A stretch of DNA of 64,000 bases from Aquipseudomonas alcaligenes (GTDB taxonomy: Bacteria; Pseudomonadota; Gammaproteobacteria; Pseudomonadales; Pseudomonadaceae), in assembly GCF_900156545.1 (NCBI RefSeq), contig NZ_FTNW01000004.1:434001-498000 (forward strand), read 5' to 3'. The notes below the pieces were generated by a model. It ran no database searches and was not told where the DNA came from. It worked only from the letters and a program-made list of their open reading frames with translations. Position 1 is the stretch's first letter. Each line of letters begins with the position of its first letter. The position numbers and the translations under genes were made by a program. Positions 51,570 to 60,350 of this stretch are shown here, in pieces.

Positions 51570-52430
51570 TCAGGGCGATGTGGGTAAGGGAGCCGGGCGC
51601 CAGAGACCGTGAACCGGCCCGGCGATTACCGAGATCAGGTAGGCCAGTCCGGCCAGCAGGACGATGCAGGGTCCGCTCGGCAGGCCGGCGTGGTAGGACA
51701 GCAGCAGGCCGAGCCAGACGCTGGCGGCGCCGATCAGCGCGGCGAGCAGCAGCAGGTGCGGCAGGTGGCGGCTCCAGAAGCGCGCGGCGGCGGCCGGCAG
51801 CATCATCAGGCCGACCACCATCAGGGCGCCGATGGCCTGGAAGCCCATCACCAGGTTCAGCACCACCAGGGCCAGGAACAGGCCGTGCACCAGCGGGCCG
51901 ATGCGGCTGACGCTGCGCAGGAACAGCGGGTCGAGGCTGTCCAGCGCCAGCGGGCGGTAGATCATCAGCAATACGGTCAGGCTGATGGCCGCCACGCTGA
52001 GCATGCCGTGCAGGGTGGGCAGGTCCACCGCCAGCGCCGAGCCGAACAGCAGGTGCATCAGGTCCAGCTTGCGCCCGGCCAGGCCGAGCAGCAGCACGCC
52101 GCTGGCCAGCGAGATGGGGTACAGGGCGGCCAGGCTGGTGTCCTCGCGCAGCCCGGTGCGACGCGTGACCCAGGCGGCCAGCATGGCCATGCCGAGGCCG
52201 GCGACCAGGCCGCCGGCGGTCAGTGCCGGCAGGCTCAGGCCGAACAGCCAGAAGCCCAGCGCGGCGCCGGGCAGGATGCCGTGGGCGATGGCGTCGCCAA
52301 TCAGGCTCATGCGCCGCAGCATCAGGAACACGCCCAGCGGCGCGGCGCTGCAGGCCAGCGCCAGACCGCCGAACAGGGCGCGGCGCAGGAAGGCGAATTC
52401 GGCGAAGGGCTGCCACAGCGGGTCGAGCAT
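51570..52430 (-). CDS. znuB: Zinc ABC transporter permease (ZnuB-like)
   Basis: This 286-aa ABC-3 family permease has about eight membrane helices. The family block LRRMSLIGDAIAHGILPGAALGF lies near the N-terminus and GFQAIGALMVVGLMMLPAAAARFW in the second half. I take the ATG at 52430, which overlaps the znuC stop (ATGA); an in-frame ATG lies 21 bases earlier but inside znuC. It forms a complete importer with its two neighbours. Confidence 0.92.
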   Translation of the reverse strand: MLDPLWQPFAEFAFLRRALFGGLALACSAAPLGVFLMLRRMSLIGDAIAHGILPGAALGFWLFGLSLPALTAGGLVAGLGMAMLAAWVTRRTGLREDTSLAALYPISLASGVLLLGLAGRKLDLMHLLFGSALAVDLPTLHGMLSVAAISLTVLLMIYRPLALDSLDPLFLRSVSRIGPLVHGLFLALVVLNLVMGFQAIGALMVVGLMMLPAAAARFWSRHLPHLLLLAALIGAASVWLGLLLSYHAGLPSGPCIVLLAGLAYLISVIAGPVHGLWRPAPLPTSP

Positions 52431-53095
52431 CAGGCCACGCGCTCCAGCCACGCGCCGCGCAGTTCGCTGACCGGCGCCAGGATGCAGCCCTGTGCGGACA
52501 CCAGCAGGGCGTTGTCCAGCCAGTCGCTAAGGTGGCCCACGGCGTGGCTGACCACCAGCAGCGTGCGGCCTTCGGCTTGCCACTGGCGCGCGCGTTGCCA
52601 GAACAGCGCCTGGCCTTCGGCGTCCAGTGCCGCTTCCGGTTCGTCGAGCAGCAGCAGGCGGGCACCGGTCAGGTCGAGGCGGGCGAGCAGGGCGCGCTGC
52701 AGCTGGCCGCCGGACAGCGCCTCCAGCGGCAGTGCCTGCAGCCCACTCAGCTGCCAGCGCTCCAGCGTCTGTTCCAGCCGGGCCCGTTGTGCGGCGCGCG
52801 AGTGCTTTTGTGACCACAGTCCGCCGGCCACCAGGGCGTCCAGGCGAATGGGAAACTGGCGGTCGAAGGCCTGCTGCTGAACCAGCACGCCGATGCCTCC
52901 CTGGCGTGGCGCCTCCACGCGCACCCGGCCCGCCAGCGGCGCCTGCCAGCCGGCGATGACCTTGAGCAGGCTGCTTTTGCCGCAGCCGTTGTGGCCGATC
53001 ACGGCGGTCAGGCTGCCGGCTGCCAGGTGCAGGTCCAGCGGCGGGGTCAGCGGGCGGCCGGGCGGCCCCCATTGCAGGCCCTCGCAGCGGATCAT
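52430..53095 (-). CDS. znuC: Zinc ABC transporter ATPase (ZnuC-like)
   Basis: This 221-aa ABC ATPase has Walker A GHNGCGKSS, the Q-loop VLVQQQAFDRQFP, signature LSGGQLQRALLAR, Walker B LLLLDEPEAALD and the switch histidine in VVSHAV. I choose the ATG at 53095 because it overlaps the folE2 stop (ATGA). It is second in the operon, and the zinc role comes from context and partner genes. Confidence 0.91.
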   Translation of the reverse strand: MIRCEGLQWGPPGRPLTPPLDLHLAAGSLTAVIGHNGCGKSSLLKVIAGWQAPLAGRVRVEAPRQGGIGVLVQQQAFDRQFPIRLDALVAGGLWSQKHSRAAQRARLEQTLERWQLSGLQALPLEALSGGQLQRALLARLDLTGARLLLLDEPEAALDAEGQALFWQRARQWQAEGRTLLVVSHAVGHLSDWLDNALLVSAQGCILAPVSELRGAWLERVA

Positions 53096-53988
53096 GCTGG
53101 CCGGCTCCACTGGCTGCGGGCCACGGCATCGTGGGCATGCAGGCTTTCGGCGTGCACCACTTCCAGGGCGAAGCCGAGCAGCCCGACCTGCTCGCGCAGG
53201 CTGTGGTGCAGGCGGCGCGCGGCGTCCTCGCAGAACATCAGGTTCTGTCCGTTGGCCAGGGCGAAGGCCTGTTCATCGGCGCGTTTGACCGCCGTCTGCA
53301 GGGCGGTGCCCAGGGCGGCCTCGGCGCTGTCCAGCCAGTGCAGCAGTGGCAGCTCCTGCAGAGTCGGGTCCAGGTGCAGCTGCAGGCGCGCCTCGCTGCG
53401 CTGGCTGTGCGGCGTGGCGAGGATCCCCTGTGAGTTGCCCAGCCAGTCGATGATATCGGCATGATCGAGTGATTTGCCGGCAAAATCATCCACAAATCGC
53501 TGCTGAATCAGTTGCCGGGCCAGTGCTGCCGAGCACGGGCAGGTCGAGGAATAGCCCAGTGTCAGCTGCAGTTCCACGTGAAACCCCGTGGCGTCCAGCC
53601 GGGTGTTGAGTGCCACGGGATAGGCCTTCCAGCCGGCTAGCGGGCTGACCAGGGCCGGGCGCTTGAGCAGCAGCTCGCCGCGCAGGTTGAGGTAGGCACG
53701 TTGCGACAGGCCTTCGTGGCTGTCCAGAAACTGGTGCAGTACCCGCTGCACGGCCTGCAGGGTCAGCGGCTGGTGTTCCAGGGCTTCCAGTGCCAGGTAC
53801 AGGCGCGACATGTGAATGCCCCGCGCGCTGGCGTCATCCAGGCTGACCCCGGCGTCCACCCGGCAGGCCAGCGGCATGCCGGCCAGCTGCACAGGCAGGG
53901 CGATCTGCTGCATGCCGACGAAGTCCAGCGCGGGCTGCGCCTGGGCGCTGGTTTGCGCGGCGATATCGGGGAGAGTCAGGGCGTTCAT
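53092..53988 (-). CDS. folE2: Zinc-independent GTP cyclohydrolase IB (FolE2)
   Basis: FolE2 makes dihydroneopterin triphosphate from GTP for folate without the zinc that FolE needs, using Mn2+ or other metals. The 298-aa product starts MNALTLPDIAAQT, nearly identical to Pseudomonas FolE2, and has the metal Cys in SSTCPCSAALARQL and the C-terminal ESLHAHDAVA. I choose the ATG at 53988; an upstream TTG would run into the Zur box. It is the first gene of the leftward operon, starting 36 bases from the Zur palindrome. A parS-like sequence lies within it. Confidence 0.95.
   Translation of the reverse strand: MNALTLPDIAAQTSAQAQPALDFVGMQQIALPVQLAGMPLACRVDAGVSLDDASARGIHMSRLYLALEALEHQPLTLQAVQRVLHQFLDSHEGLSQRAYLNLRGELLLKRPALVSPLAGWKAYPVALNTRLDATGFHVELQLTLGYSSTCPCSAALARQLIQQRFVDDFAGKSLDHADIIDWLGNSQGILATPHSQRSEARLQLHLDPTLQELPLLHWLDSAEAALGTALQTAVKRADEQAFALANGQNLMFCEDAARRLHHSLREQVGLLGFALEVVHAESLHAHDAVARSQWSRPA
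53571..53584. other. parS-like site inside folE2
   Basis: GTTCCACGTGAAAC matches the broad bacterial parS core GTTNCACGTGAAAC at every fixed position, and differs from the Pseudomonas form (GTTCCACGTGGAAC) at one base. No other CACGTG hexamer in the window is as close. ParB binding is a prediction. Confidence 0.4.
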
Positions 53989-54023
53989 CGGGAACCTGTG
54001 GCGGCGAGGGCGGTTGTTCAAAA

Positions 54024-54038
54024 TGTTATGTTATAACA
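54024..54038. promoter_or_regulatory. Zur box between folE2 and dksA2
   Basis: The perfect inverted repeat GTTAT-GTT-ATAAC (54025-54037), flanked by T and A, matches the Zur operator core of proteobacteria (GTTATAnTATAAC class). It lies 36 bases from the folE2 start and 33 from the dksA2 start, midway between the two divergent operons. Zinc-loaded Zur should repress both. Confidence 0.88.
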
Positions 54039-54070
54039 AAATAAAGCGACACCCCTGACGAGTCCACCCC

Positions 54071-54488
54071 GTGATCAGCGAAGCCGACCTGCTTGCCATG
54101 CCTGCCGACACCTACATGAACGAGGTGCAGCAGGCGTTCTTCCGCCAGCGCCTGCTGGAGCAGCGTGCCGAGCTGCAGCAGCGCATCGACGAGGAGTTCG
54201 GCCAGCTGCGCGAGCAGCAGCCGGCCAGCGATCCGGCCGACCTGGGCAGCGCCGAGGAGCAGCGCCAGTGGCAGCTGCGCCTGCTGGAGCGGGAGAAGAA
54301 GCTGCTCGACAAGATCGACGAAGCGCTGGAGCGCCTGGCCCGCGGCGAATACGGCTGGTGCAGCGAGACCGGCGAGCCAATCGGCCTGCGCCGCCTGCTG
54401 CTGCGGCCCACCGCCAGCCTGTGCATCGAGGCCAAGGAACGTCAGGAACAACGCGAACGCCATATCCGTGATGTGCGAGGAAACCCCA

Positions 54489-54496
<8 letters not shown>
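54071..54496 (+). CDS. dksA2: Zinc-independent RNA polymerase regulator DksA2
   Basis: DksA2 replaces DksA as the ppGpp partner on RNA polymerase when zinc is scarce. The 141-aa product has the coiled-coil with the tip acids ([11 protein letters not shown] region) and a degenerate zinc finger: C97, T100, C118 and A121 replace the usual four cysteines, the hallmark of P. aeruginosa DksA2. The start is GTG at 54071. It is the first gene of the rightward operon and overlaps the GTPase gene by 8 bases. Confidence 0.94.
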
Positions 54497-55693
<1,197 letters not shown>

Positions 55694-55694
<1 letters not shown>

Positions 55695-56335
55695 TGCTGG
55701 CGCTCAAGCTGCGCCCGCCGCCCCGCGCGTGCCTGGGGACCGACCCCGAGGTGCTCGCCGAGGCACTGCAGGAGGGCGTCAACCTGGCCGTCTGGCAGCG
55801 GCGCCTGGCGCCGCAGGTCGAGGACTTCGTGCGCATCCTGCTGGCCCAGCCGCTGGAGGTGGCGGAGTCGGTGCAGATCGAGGTGGGCGCCGACGAGCAG
55901 CTGCGCCTGCCCGCGCTGCTGCGGGCGCAGGCCGATTTTCATGGCTATGACGCCTTCATTGCCGATCTCACCTGGCTGGTCGAGGCCTTTGCCTGCCTGC
56001 TCGGTGCCCTGCGTATCGGTCTGCGTCTGCGCAGCCTGGCCAAGCCGATGTGCCCCCGCTTCCACGTAGACCACGTGCCGCTGCGGCTGATCAGCACCTA
56101 CGCCGGGGTGGCCAGCGAATGGCTGGAGGAAGGCGGCATGGACCGTCGCCGTCTCGGCGATGCCCAGGCCGAACCGCATGACGGCGAGCGCATCCAGCGT
56201 CTGGAAGCTGGCTGGGTGGCGCTGGCCAAGGGCGAGAAGTGGTCGGGTAACGAAGGCGCCGGGCTGATTCATCGCTCGCCGACACCGCCGCCGGGCGAGC
56301 GTCGCCTGCTGCTGACCCTGGACTGGCTGGCCTAG
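55694..56335 (+). CDS. DUF1826 protein of the Zur island, possible Fe(II)/2-oxoglutarate-type fold
   Basis: The 213-aa protein belongs to DUF1826, which recurs in Pseudomonas Zur operons and has no known function. It contains CPRFHVDHVPLRLISTYAG with C120, H124 and D126, and near the end LIHRSP with H193 and an arginine pair at 203-204. The HxD...H...(10)...R spacing is that of Fe(II)/2-oxoglutarate oxygenases, so a non-zinc metal enzyme is a reasonable hypothesis. The ATG overlaps the GTPase stop (TGATG). The stop codon lies in the terminal repeat of the adjacent small element. Confidence 0.8.
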
Positions 56336-56527
56336 CAGGCCGTTGAAAAACTACCTCGGCTTTGGCTTCCTGCGTCGCCCTACCTTCTGCATCCATGCAG
56401 TCGTGCGTTGCCATCGCAGCGTTAAAAACAGGCTCAAAATGCTCATTTACCACTTGTAAACTGCGCTTTTTCGCCTGTTTTTGCCTTGCGCTGGCGGCCT
56501 CGCCAACGTTTTTCAACAGCCTGCTAG
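56332..56527. mobile_element. MITE-like element with 20-bp inverted ends
   Basis: CTAGCAGGCCGTTGAAAAAC (56332-56351) and its inverted copy at 56508-56527 match at 19 of 20 bases. The 156-base interior is non-coding. The CTAG at each tip provides the TAG stop codon of the gene converging on it from that side (DUF1826 from the left, the secreted protein from the right). No transposase is encoded. Confidence 0.8.
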
Positions 56528-56877
56528 CGCGTCATCCACACGCCCTTGTACTGCTGTTCGCAGGCGGGCTTGAGGTAGCGGGCGTCGGTCGCTATGCCGT
56601 AGTAGTGGATGTCCTGCTGGTAGGGCGTGCCCTGTACCCTGGCGTTGCGGCATTCGCCGAAGGCGCCGGTTGGGCATTGCTCGGCGAAGCTGACCTCGAC
56701 CTTCTGCCCCTGCAGTTGCGGGGCGCAGAAACCGGTACGGAACAGGTTGGCCGGGATGCTGCGGTTCTGCTGGCAGAGCTTCACCTCCACCTGCTTGCCC
56801 TCGGCATGCACCACGCAGGCCTCGGCCCAGGCCTGGCCGGCCAGGCTCAGCAACAGCAGGGCAAGCATCGCGCGCAT
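56524..56877 (-). CDS. Small secreted cysteine-rich protein, function unknown
   Basis: The 117-aa precursor has a Sec signal (MRAMLALLLLSLAGQAWA) and a mature region of about 99 residues with six cysteines (ACVVHA, LCQQNR, FCAPQ, QCPTG, ECRNA, ACEQQ), consistent with disulfides in the periplasm. I start at the ATG at 56877. A small unknown gene sits in the same place in P. aeruginosa (between the DUF1826 and second COG0523 genes). It is read opposite to its neighbours, so it is outside the dksA2 operon. Confidence 0.7.
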   Translation of the reverse strand: MRAMLALLLLSLAGQAWAEACVVHAEGKQVEVKLCQQNRSIPANLFRTGFCAPQLQGQKVEVSFAEQCPTGAFGECRNARVQGTPYQQDIHYYGIATDARYLKPACEQQYKGVWMTR

Positions 56878-56947
56878 CGCATCTCTCCTCGAACAAAGCG
56901 GCGACTTTAGCCTTTCCCGCCGCCGCGTGAAACCGCACCATAGGCCC

Positions 56948-57913
56948 ATGCTGACTCAAATTCCTACCCATGTGATCGCCGGCCCGCTGGGTGCCGGCAA
57001 GACCAGCCTGATCCGCCACCTGTTGGCGCACAAACCGGCTCGCGAGCGCTGGGCGGTGTTGATCAACGAGTTCGGCCAGATCGGCCTGGACCAGGCACTG
57101 CTGGCTGGTTCCTACGATGGCGTCAGCCTGAGCGAGATCCCCGGTGGCTGCCTGTGCTGCGTGGCCGGCGCGCCTTTCCAGGTCGGCCTGGCTCGGCTGC
57201 TGCGCCAGGCCCGGCCGGATCGTCTACTGATCGAGCCTTCCGGCCTGGGCCACCCTCTGGAATTGCTGCGTCAGCTGGGCCAGGCGCCCTGGGCCGGGGT
57301 GCTGGCCCTACAGCCACCGGTGCTGGTGCTGGACGCCGCCGCCCTGGCCGCCGGCCAGGTGCTGCCGGAGAGCCAGCAGGCGACCCTGGCGCGGGCCGGC
57401 CTGCTGTTGCTGAACAAGGCGGAGAGCCTGGACGAGGCGGCGCGAGCAGAGCTGCAGGTGCAGTTGCCGGCTGTGCCGCTGCGCTGGACCTGTCAGGGCG
57501 AGCTGGATTTCACCGAGCTGCCTGGCAGTGCCGTACAGGCCGGACCGGAGCAGGACAACGGGCTGCCGGCCGCCGAGCGCGCGCCGCTGGCGCAGATCTG
57601 GCGTGACCCGCAGGAGCCGATCTGCCAGGTGCAGGCGCAGGCCGAGGGCTGGAGCATCGGCTGGCGGGTACATCCTTCTCAGGTGTTCGAGCTGGAACGG
57701 GTGCAGGCCTGGCTGGCCGGGCTGCCTTGGCGGCGGGCCAAGCTGGTGCTGCACGGTGAGAGCGGCTGGCACTCGGCTAACGCGCTGCAAGGCGCGCCGC
57801 TGCAGTGGCGAGACAGTGAGTGGCGGCGCGATTCGCGGCTGGAGCTGATCTTCGCCACGCCGCAGCAGGTGCAGGCGCTGCAGGCCGGACTGCTGGCCTG
57901 TCGGCGGCGCTAG
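56948..57913 (+). CDS. Second COG0523 family GTPase (metallochaperone)
   Basis: This 321-aa G3E GTPase has GPLGAGKTS (12-20), CLCC at 68-71 (in GGCLCCVAG), the EPSGLGHP Walker B segment and NKAE as guanine motif. It is shorter than the ZigA-type protein and belongs to the CobW-like subgroup seen at PA5532. I see no Zur box in the 70 bases upstream, so its regulation is uncertain. Its stop shares the palindrome CTAG with the gene on the other strand. Confidence 0.9.
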   Translation: MLTQIPTHVIAGPLGAGKTSLIRHLLAHKPARERWAVLINEFGQIGLDQALLAGSYDGVSLSEIPGGCLCCVAGAPFQVGLARLLRQARPDRLLIEPSGLGHPLELLRQLGQAPWAGVLALQPPVLVLDAAALAAGQVLPESQQATLARAGLLLLNKAESLDEAARAELQVQLPAVPLRWTCQGELDFTELPGSAVQAGPEQDNGLPAAERAPLAQIWRDPQEPICQVQAQAEGWSIGWRVHPSQVFELERVQAWLAGLPWRRAKLVLHGESGWHSANALQGAPLQWRDSEWRRDSRLELIFATPQQVQALQAGLLACRRR

Positions 57914-58263
57914 TGTTGCAGCAGCGCTTCGGCCAGGCTGCCGACCAGCACCAGGGCCAGTAGCGCCAGGCTGGCGCGGCGCACGGCAGTGGAACGGCAG
58001 AACGCGATCAGGCGGTTGTCCCGGGTGTCGGCGAGCTGCAGGTGGTGTTCGTGCTCACCTGGCGCCTGGTGAAGTGCCTGCCAGGCGCGCTGCGCATCGC
58101 CGTCGTGCGGCAGCAGCAGGGCGTAGCGATGACCGCGGGCCTCCTCGCCGAGGTCGCAGGCGATGGCCTCGATGCCCAGCTCGTTGAGCCGATCGCGGAG
58201 GAAGTCGATGTAGCTGCCGTTGTCGGAGGTGCGCAGATTCTGCAAGGCGTGGTCCTTGTCCAC
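57910..58263 (-). CDS. Hypothetical protein with C-terminal membrane helix
   Basis: I do not recognise this protein with certainty. The best start is GTG at 58263, giving 117 aa: VDKDHALQNLRTSDNGSYID, then FLRDRLNELGIEAIACDLGEEARG, a ferredoxin-like alpha-beta pattern resembling small DUF2007-type proteins, and one C-terminal membrane helix (RASLALLALVLVGSLAEALL). The frame is open further upstream but runs through a GC palindrome (58273-58291) and into the next gene, so a longer form is unlikely. I see no strong ribosome site. Confidence 0.6.
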   Translation of the reverse strand: MDKDHALQNLRTSDNGSYIDFLRDRLNELGIEAIACDLGEEARGHRYALLLPHDGDAQRAWQALHQAPGEHEHHLQLADTRDNRLIAFCRSTAVRRASLALLALVLVGSLAEALLQH

Positions 58264-58334
58264 GATGGGTCGGGCCGGCCGCCGGGCGGCCGGTCGCGAT
58301 GGTAGCAGATTGCCATTTTGTGATGCGTTTTGGG

Positions 58335-59165
58335 TTATGGGTGAGCCGCGAACCAGGCGAGGATCTTGCCCGGTGAGGCGGCGAACCACTCGTGGCCGCC
58401 CAGCGGCTCGGTGTAGCGTGCCGTTTCGATGCCCTGATAGAGCAGGCGGTCGTAGTAAAGATCCATGCTCCACCAGGGCACTACCGCATCGATGAAGCCA
58501 TGCACGAACAGGGTCGGCGGGTGGTCGGCGGGCAGCTCCGGTACCACGCACAGCGGCCCGCTGCAGGTGGCATAGGAACCGGACTGGATGGCCAGAGCGC
58601 GGAATTTGCCGGGGAAGGACACCGCCATGCGGCTGGTGTTGTAGCCGCCGCTGCTGATGCCGGTGGCGTACTGGCGCTGCGCGTTGAGCGGGCCGAAGTG
58701 ACCGGCGGCGATCGCTGCCAACACGTTGCCGAGGAAGTCGTAGTCGGTGCTCAGCTCGTAGGCCTGCGCCAGGCCGGGGATATTGGTCTGCCAGAACAGA
58801 TCGGCCGGCGCGCTGGGAGCGATCACCGCATAGCCGTTGTCGAGCAGGGTGCGGATCAGCTTGCCCTCGTAGAAGCCGCCGAACGGCTGGTTGCTGTAGT
58901 AGGTGAAGTTATCCAGCGGGAAGAACGAGCCCTGGTAGACCAGCACCACCGGCCAGCCGCCGGCGGGTGGAGTGCCCAGTGGAGTCTGGTAGATCACCTG
59001 GCGGGCGCCGATCACGCCGGAATCGATCCAAGTGGTCTGGTGGGTGCAGCTGATCTTGGCGGGCAACAGCAGCGACTTCGGCCTCTCGCTGCAGCGCGAG
59101 TCGGCCAGGGTTGGCAGGGAGCAGAGCAGGAGCAGGCAGTAGAGCAGGGTGCGAGGAGCGATCAT
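58335..59165 (-). CDS. Extracellular polyester (mcl-PHA depolymerase-like) hydrolase, copy 1
   Basis: The 276-aa secreted alpha/beta hydrolase has a signal peptide (about 1-21), a GISSGG nucleophile elbow with S171, D226 in VHGFIDAVVPW and H258 in GGHEW. Length, lipase box and triad spacing match the extracellular medium-chain PHA depolymerase PhaZ of P. fluorescens GK13, recalled from memory. Near residue 78 the usual oxyanion HG is QG (VYQGS), unlike copy 2. A shared dyad (59218-59231) lies 53 bases upstream of the start. Confidence 0.8.
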   Translation of the reverse strand: MIAPRTLLYCLLLLCSLPTLADSRCSERPKSLLLPAKISCTHQTTWIDSGVIGARQVIYQTPLGTPPAGGWPVVLVYQGSFFPLDNFTYYSNQPFGGFYEGKLIRTLLDNGYAVIAPSAPADLFWQTNIPGLAQAYELSTDYDFLGNVLAAIAAGHFGPLNAQRQYATGISSGGYNTSRMAVSFPGKFRALAIQSGSYATCSGPLCVVPELPADHPPTLFVHGFIDAVVPWWSMDLYYDRLLYQGIETARYTEPLGGHEWFAASPGKILAWFAAHP

Positions 59166-59217
59166 GCGATTGATCTCCGGCGTTGTTGTTGGGAGTACTG
59201 CCTAGTGAATAGAAACA

Positions 59218-59231
59218 GGAATTCCGATTCC
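59218..59231. promoter_or_regulatory. GGAAT-N4-ATTCC dyad upstream of depolymerase copy 1
   Basis: GGAAT and ATTCC are perfect inverted arms with a four-base spacer. A dyad of the same form, GGAAC-N4-GTTCC, lies upstream of the DUF1302 gene (60331-60344), and both are part of an identical TTCCGATTCC 10-mer context. It is a candidate shared operator. Confidence 0.45.
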
Positions 59232-59288
59232 GTCAAATGAGGTAGACCCTCTTCTGGCGAGGTGCTGTCGAGTCGCGGGCTGGAGTAG

Positions 59289-59312
59289 CCCCGCCCGGGC
59301 GGACGGGGCGGG
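59289..59312. terminator. GC hairpin after depolymerase copy 2
   Basis: CCCCGCCC and GGGGCGGG pair across an eight-base loop, six bases past the copy 2 stop on the minus strand. No clear T-run follows, so termination is only a possibility. Confidence 0.4.
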
Positions 59313-59317
59313 CGGGT

Positions 59318-60151
59318 TCAGGGGTGGCGCTGGAACCAGTCGAGAATCTTCGCAGGTGAGGCGGCGAACCACTCGTGGCCGCCGTCCGCCTCACTGTGCA
59401 GGGCTGTCTCCACGCCCTGGTAGAGCAAGCGGTCATGGTAGGGCTGCATGCTGCTCCAGGGCACGACGCGGTCGGCCATGCCGTGGAGGAACAGGGTCGG
59501 CGGATGAGCGGCCGGCAGCGTCTGCGGCATCTGGCAGCGCGCGCCGACGCAGGTGGCCCAGGAGGCGGACTGGACGGCCAGCGCCCTGAAGCGGCTGGGG
59601 AAGGCCAGGGCCATGCGGCTGGTGTTGTAGCCGCCACTGGAGATGCCGGTGGCATACCAGCGCGCGGGGTCGAGCTTGCCGAAGCGGCCGGCGTTCATTG
59701 CCTTGAACAGGTTGTTGAAGAACAGCTGATCGTTGCTCGCCGCGTAGTCCTCGGCGTACTGCGGGTCGTTGGTCTGCCAGGCTTCGGCGGCGGTCAGCGC
59801 GTTGGGGGCGATCACCGCATAGCCGCTGTCGAGCAGGGCGCGTACCAGCTCGCCCTGGTGGTAGCCGCCGAAGGGCGCATCGCTGGCGTAGGTGAAGCCA
59901 CTGACCCGCACTAGCGAGCCATGGAACAGCAGGGCGACCGGCCAGCCTGCGCTGGGTGCGCTGCCGGTGGGTACCTGGAACACCACCTTGCGCTGGCCGG
60001 CGCTGCCGGAGTCGATCCAGGCCGTCTGTGCGCTGCAGCTGATGCTGGTGGCGGTCGAGGTGCAGCGCGAGGCGGCCTGGGCCTGCAGTGGCAGATTGGC
60101 GGCCGCCAGCAGGGCGGCGCCGAGGATCAGGGAGGAACGGACAGTAGGCAT
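59318..60151 (-). CDS. Extracellular polyester (mcl-PHA depolymerase-like) hydrolase, copy 2
   Basis: The 277-aa paralogue of the previous gene has a signal peptide (MPTVRSSLILGAALLAAANL...AQA) and the same triad: S171 in GISSGG, D227 in LHGMADRVVPW, H259 in GGHEW. It keeps the normal oxyanion motif LFHGS. It probably degrades medium-chain polyhydroxyalkanoate outside the cell. The tandem pair arose by duplication and has diverged through most of the middle region. The two are separated by 152 bases, so copy 1 may have its own promoter. Confidence 0.82.
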   Translation of the reverse strand: MPTVRSSLILGAALLAAANLPLQAQAASRCTSTATSISCSAQTAWIDSGSAGQRKVVFQVPTGSAPSAGWPVALLFHGSLVRVSGFTYASDAPFGGYHQGELVRALLDSGYAVIAPNALTAAEAWQTNDPQYAEDYAASNDQLFFNNLFKAMNAGRFGKLDPARWYATGISSGGYNTSRMALAFPSRFRALAVQSASWATCVGARCQMPQTLPAAHPPTLFLHGMADRVVPWSSMQPYHDRLLYQGVETALHSEADGGHEWFAASPAKILDWFQRHP

Positions 60152-60203
60152 GGGCTACTCCTGCTATCGATGGAACGCAGGGGAGTAGACGCCTGAGTGA
60201 CGG

Positions 60204-60221
60204 CAATATCACTAGATATTG
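60204..60221. promoter_or_regulatory. CAATATC-N4-GATATTG dyad in the divergent promoter region
   Basis: Perfect seven-base arms lie 53 bases upstream of depolymerase copy 2, in the AT-richer part of the 225-base gap. It could be a regulator site for that gene. Confidence 0.4.
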
Positions 60222-60327
60222 GCGCCATTTTTCCGGCAATCGATGGGTGGCAGCGCTAAGAGAGCACTGTTGTGGCAGAAAAATATCGGCCGCGGCTTGC
60301 CAGGTTCTCGATCAGCTTCTAAATTGC

Positions 60328-60350
60328 ATCGGAACCGATGTTCCGATTCC
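60328..60350. promoter_or_regulatory. ATCGGAAC-N4-GTTCCGAT dyad upstream of the DUF1302 gene
   Basis: Perfect eight-base inverted arms (60328-60335, 60340-60347) lie about 30 bases before the DUF1302 start. Its inner core has the same GGAAY-N4-RTTCC form as the dyad before depolymerase copy 1, and TTCCGATTCC is identical in both. Confidence 0.5.

Noticed and set aside
53989..54021. Upstream TTG start that would lengthen FolE2 by 11 residues
   Set aside because: It would place the start beside the Zur box, and the added residues (NNRPRRHRFP) are not family-like; MNALTLPDIA at 53988 is the typical FolE2 start.
58273..58291. GGCCGGCCGCCGGGCGGCC palindrome as a coding part of the 57910 gene
   Set aside because: It encodes only Arg/Pro/Ala low complexity upstream of the likely GTG start and is better read as a non-coding hairpin.
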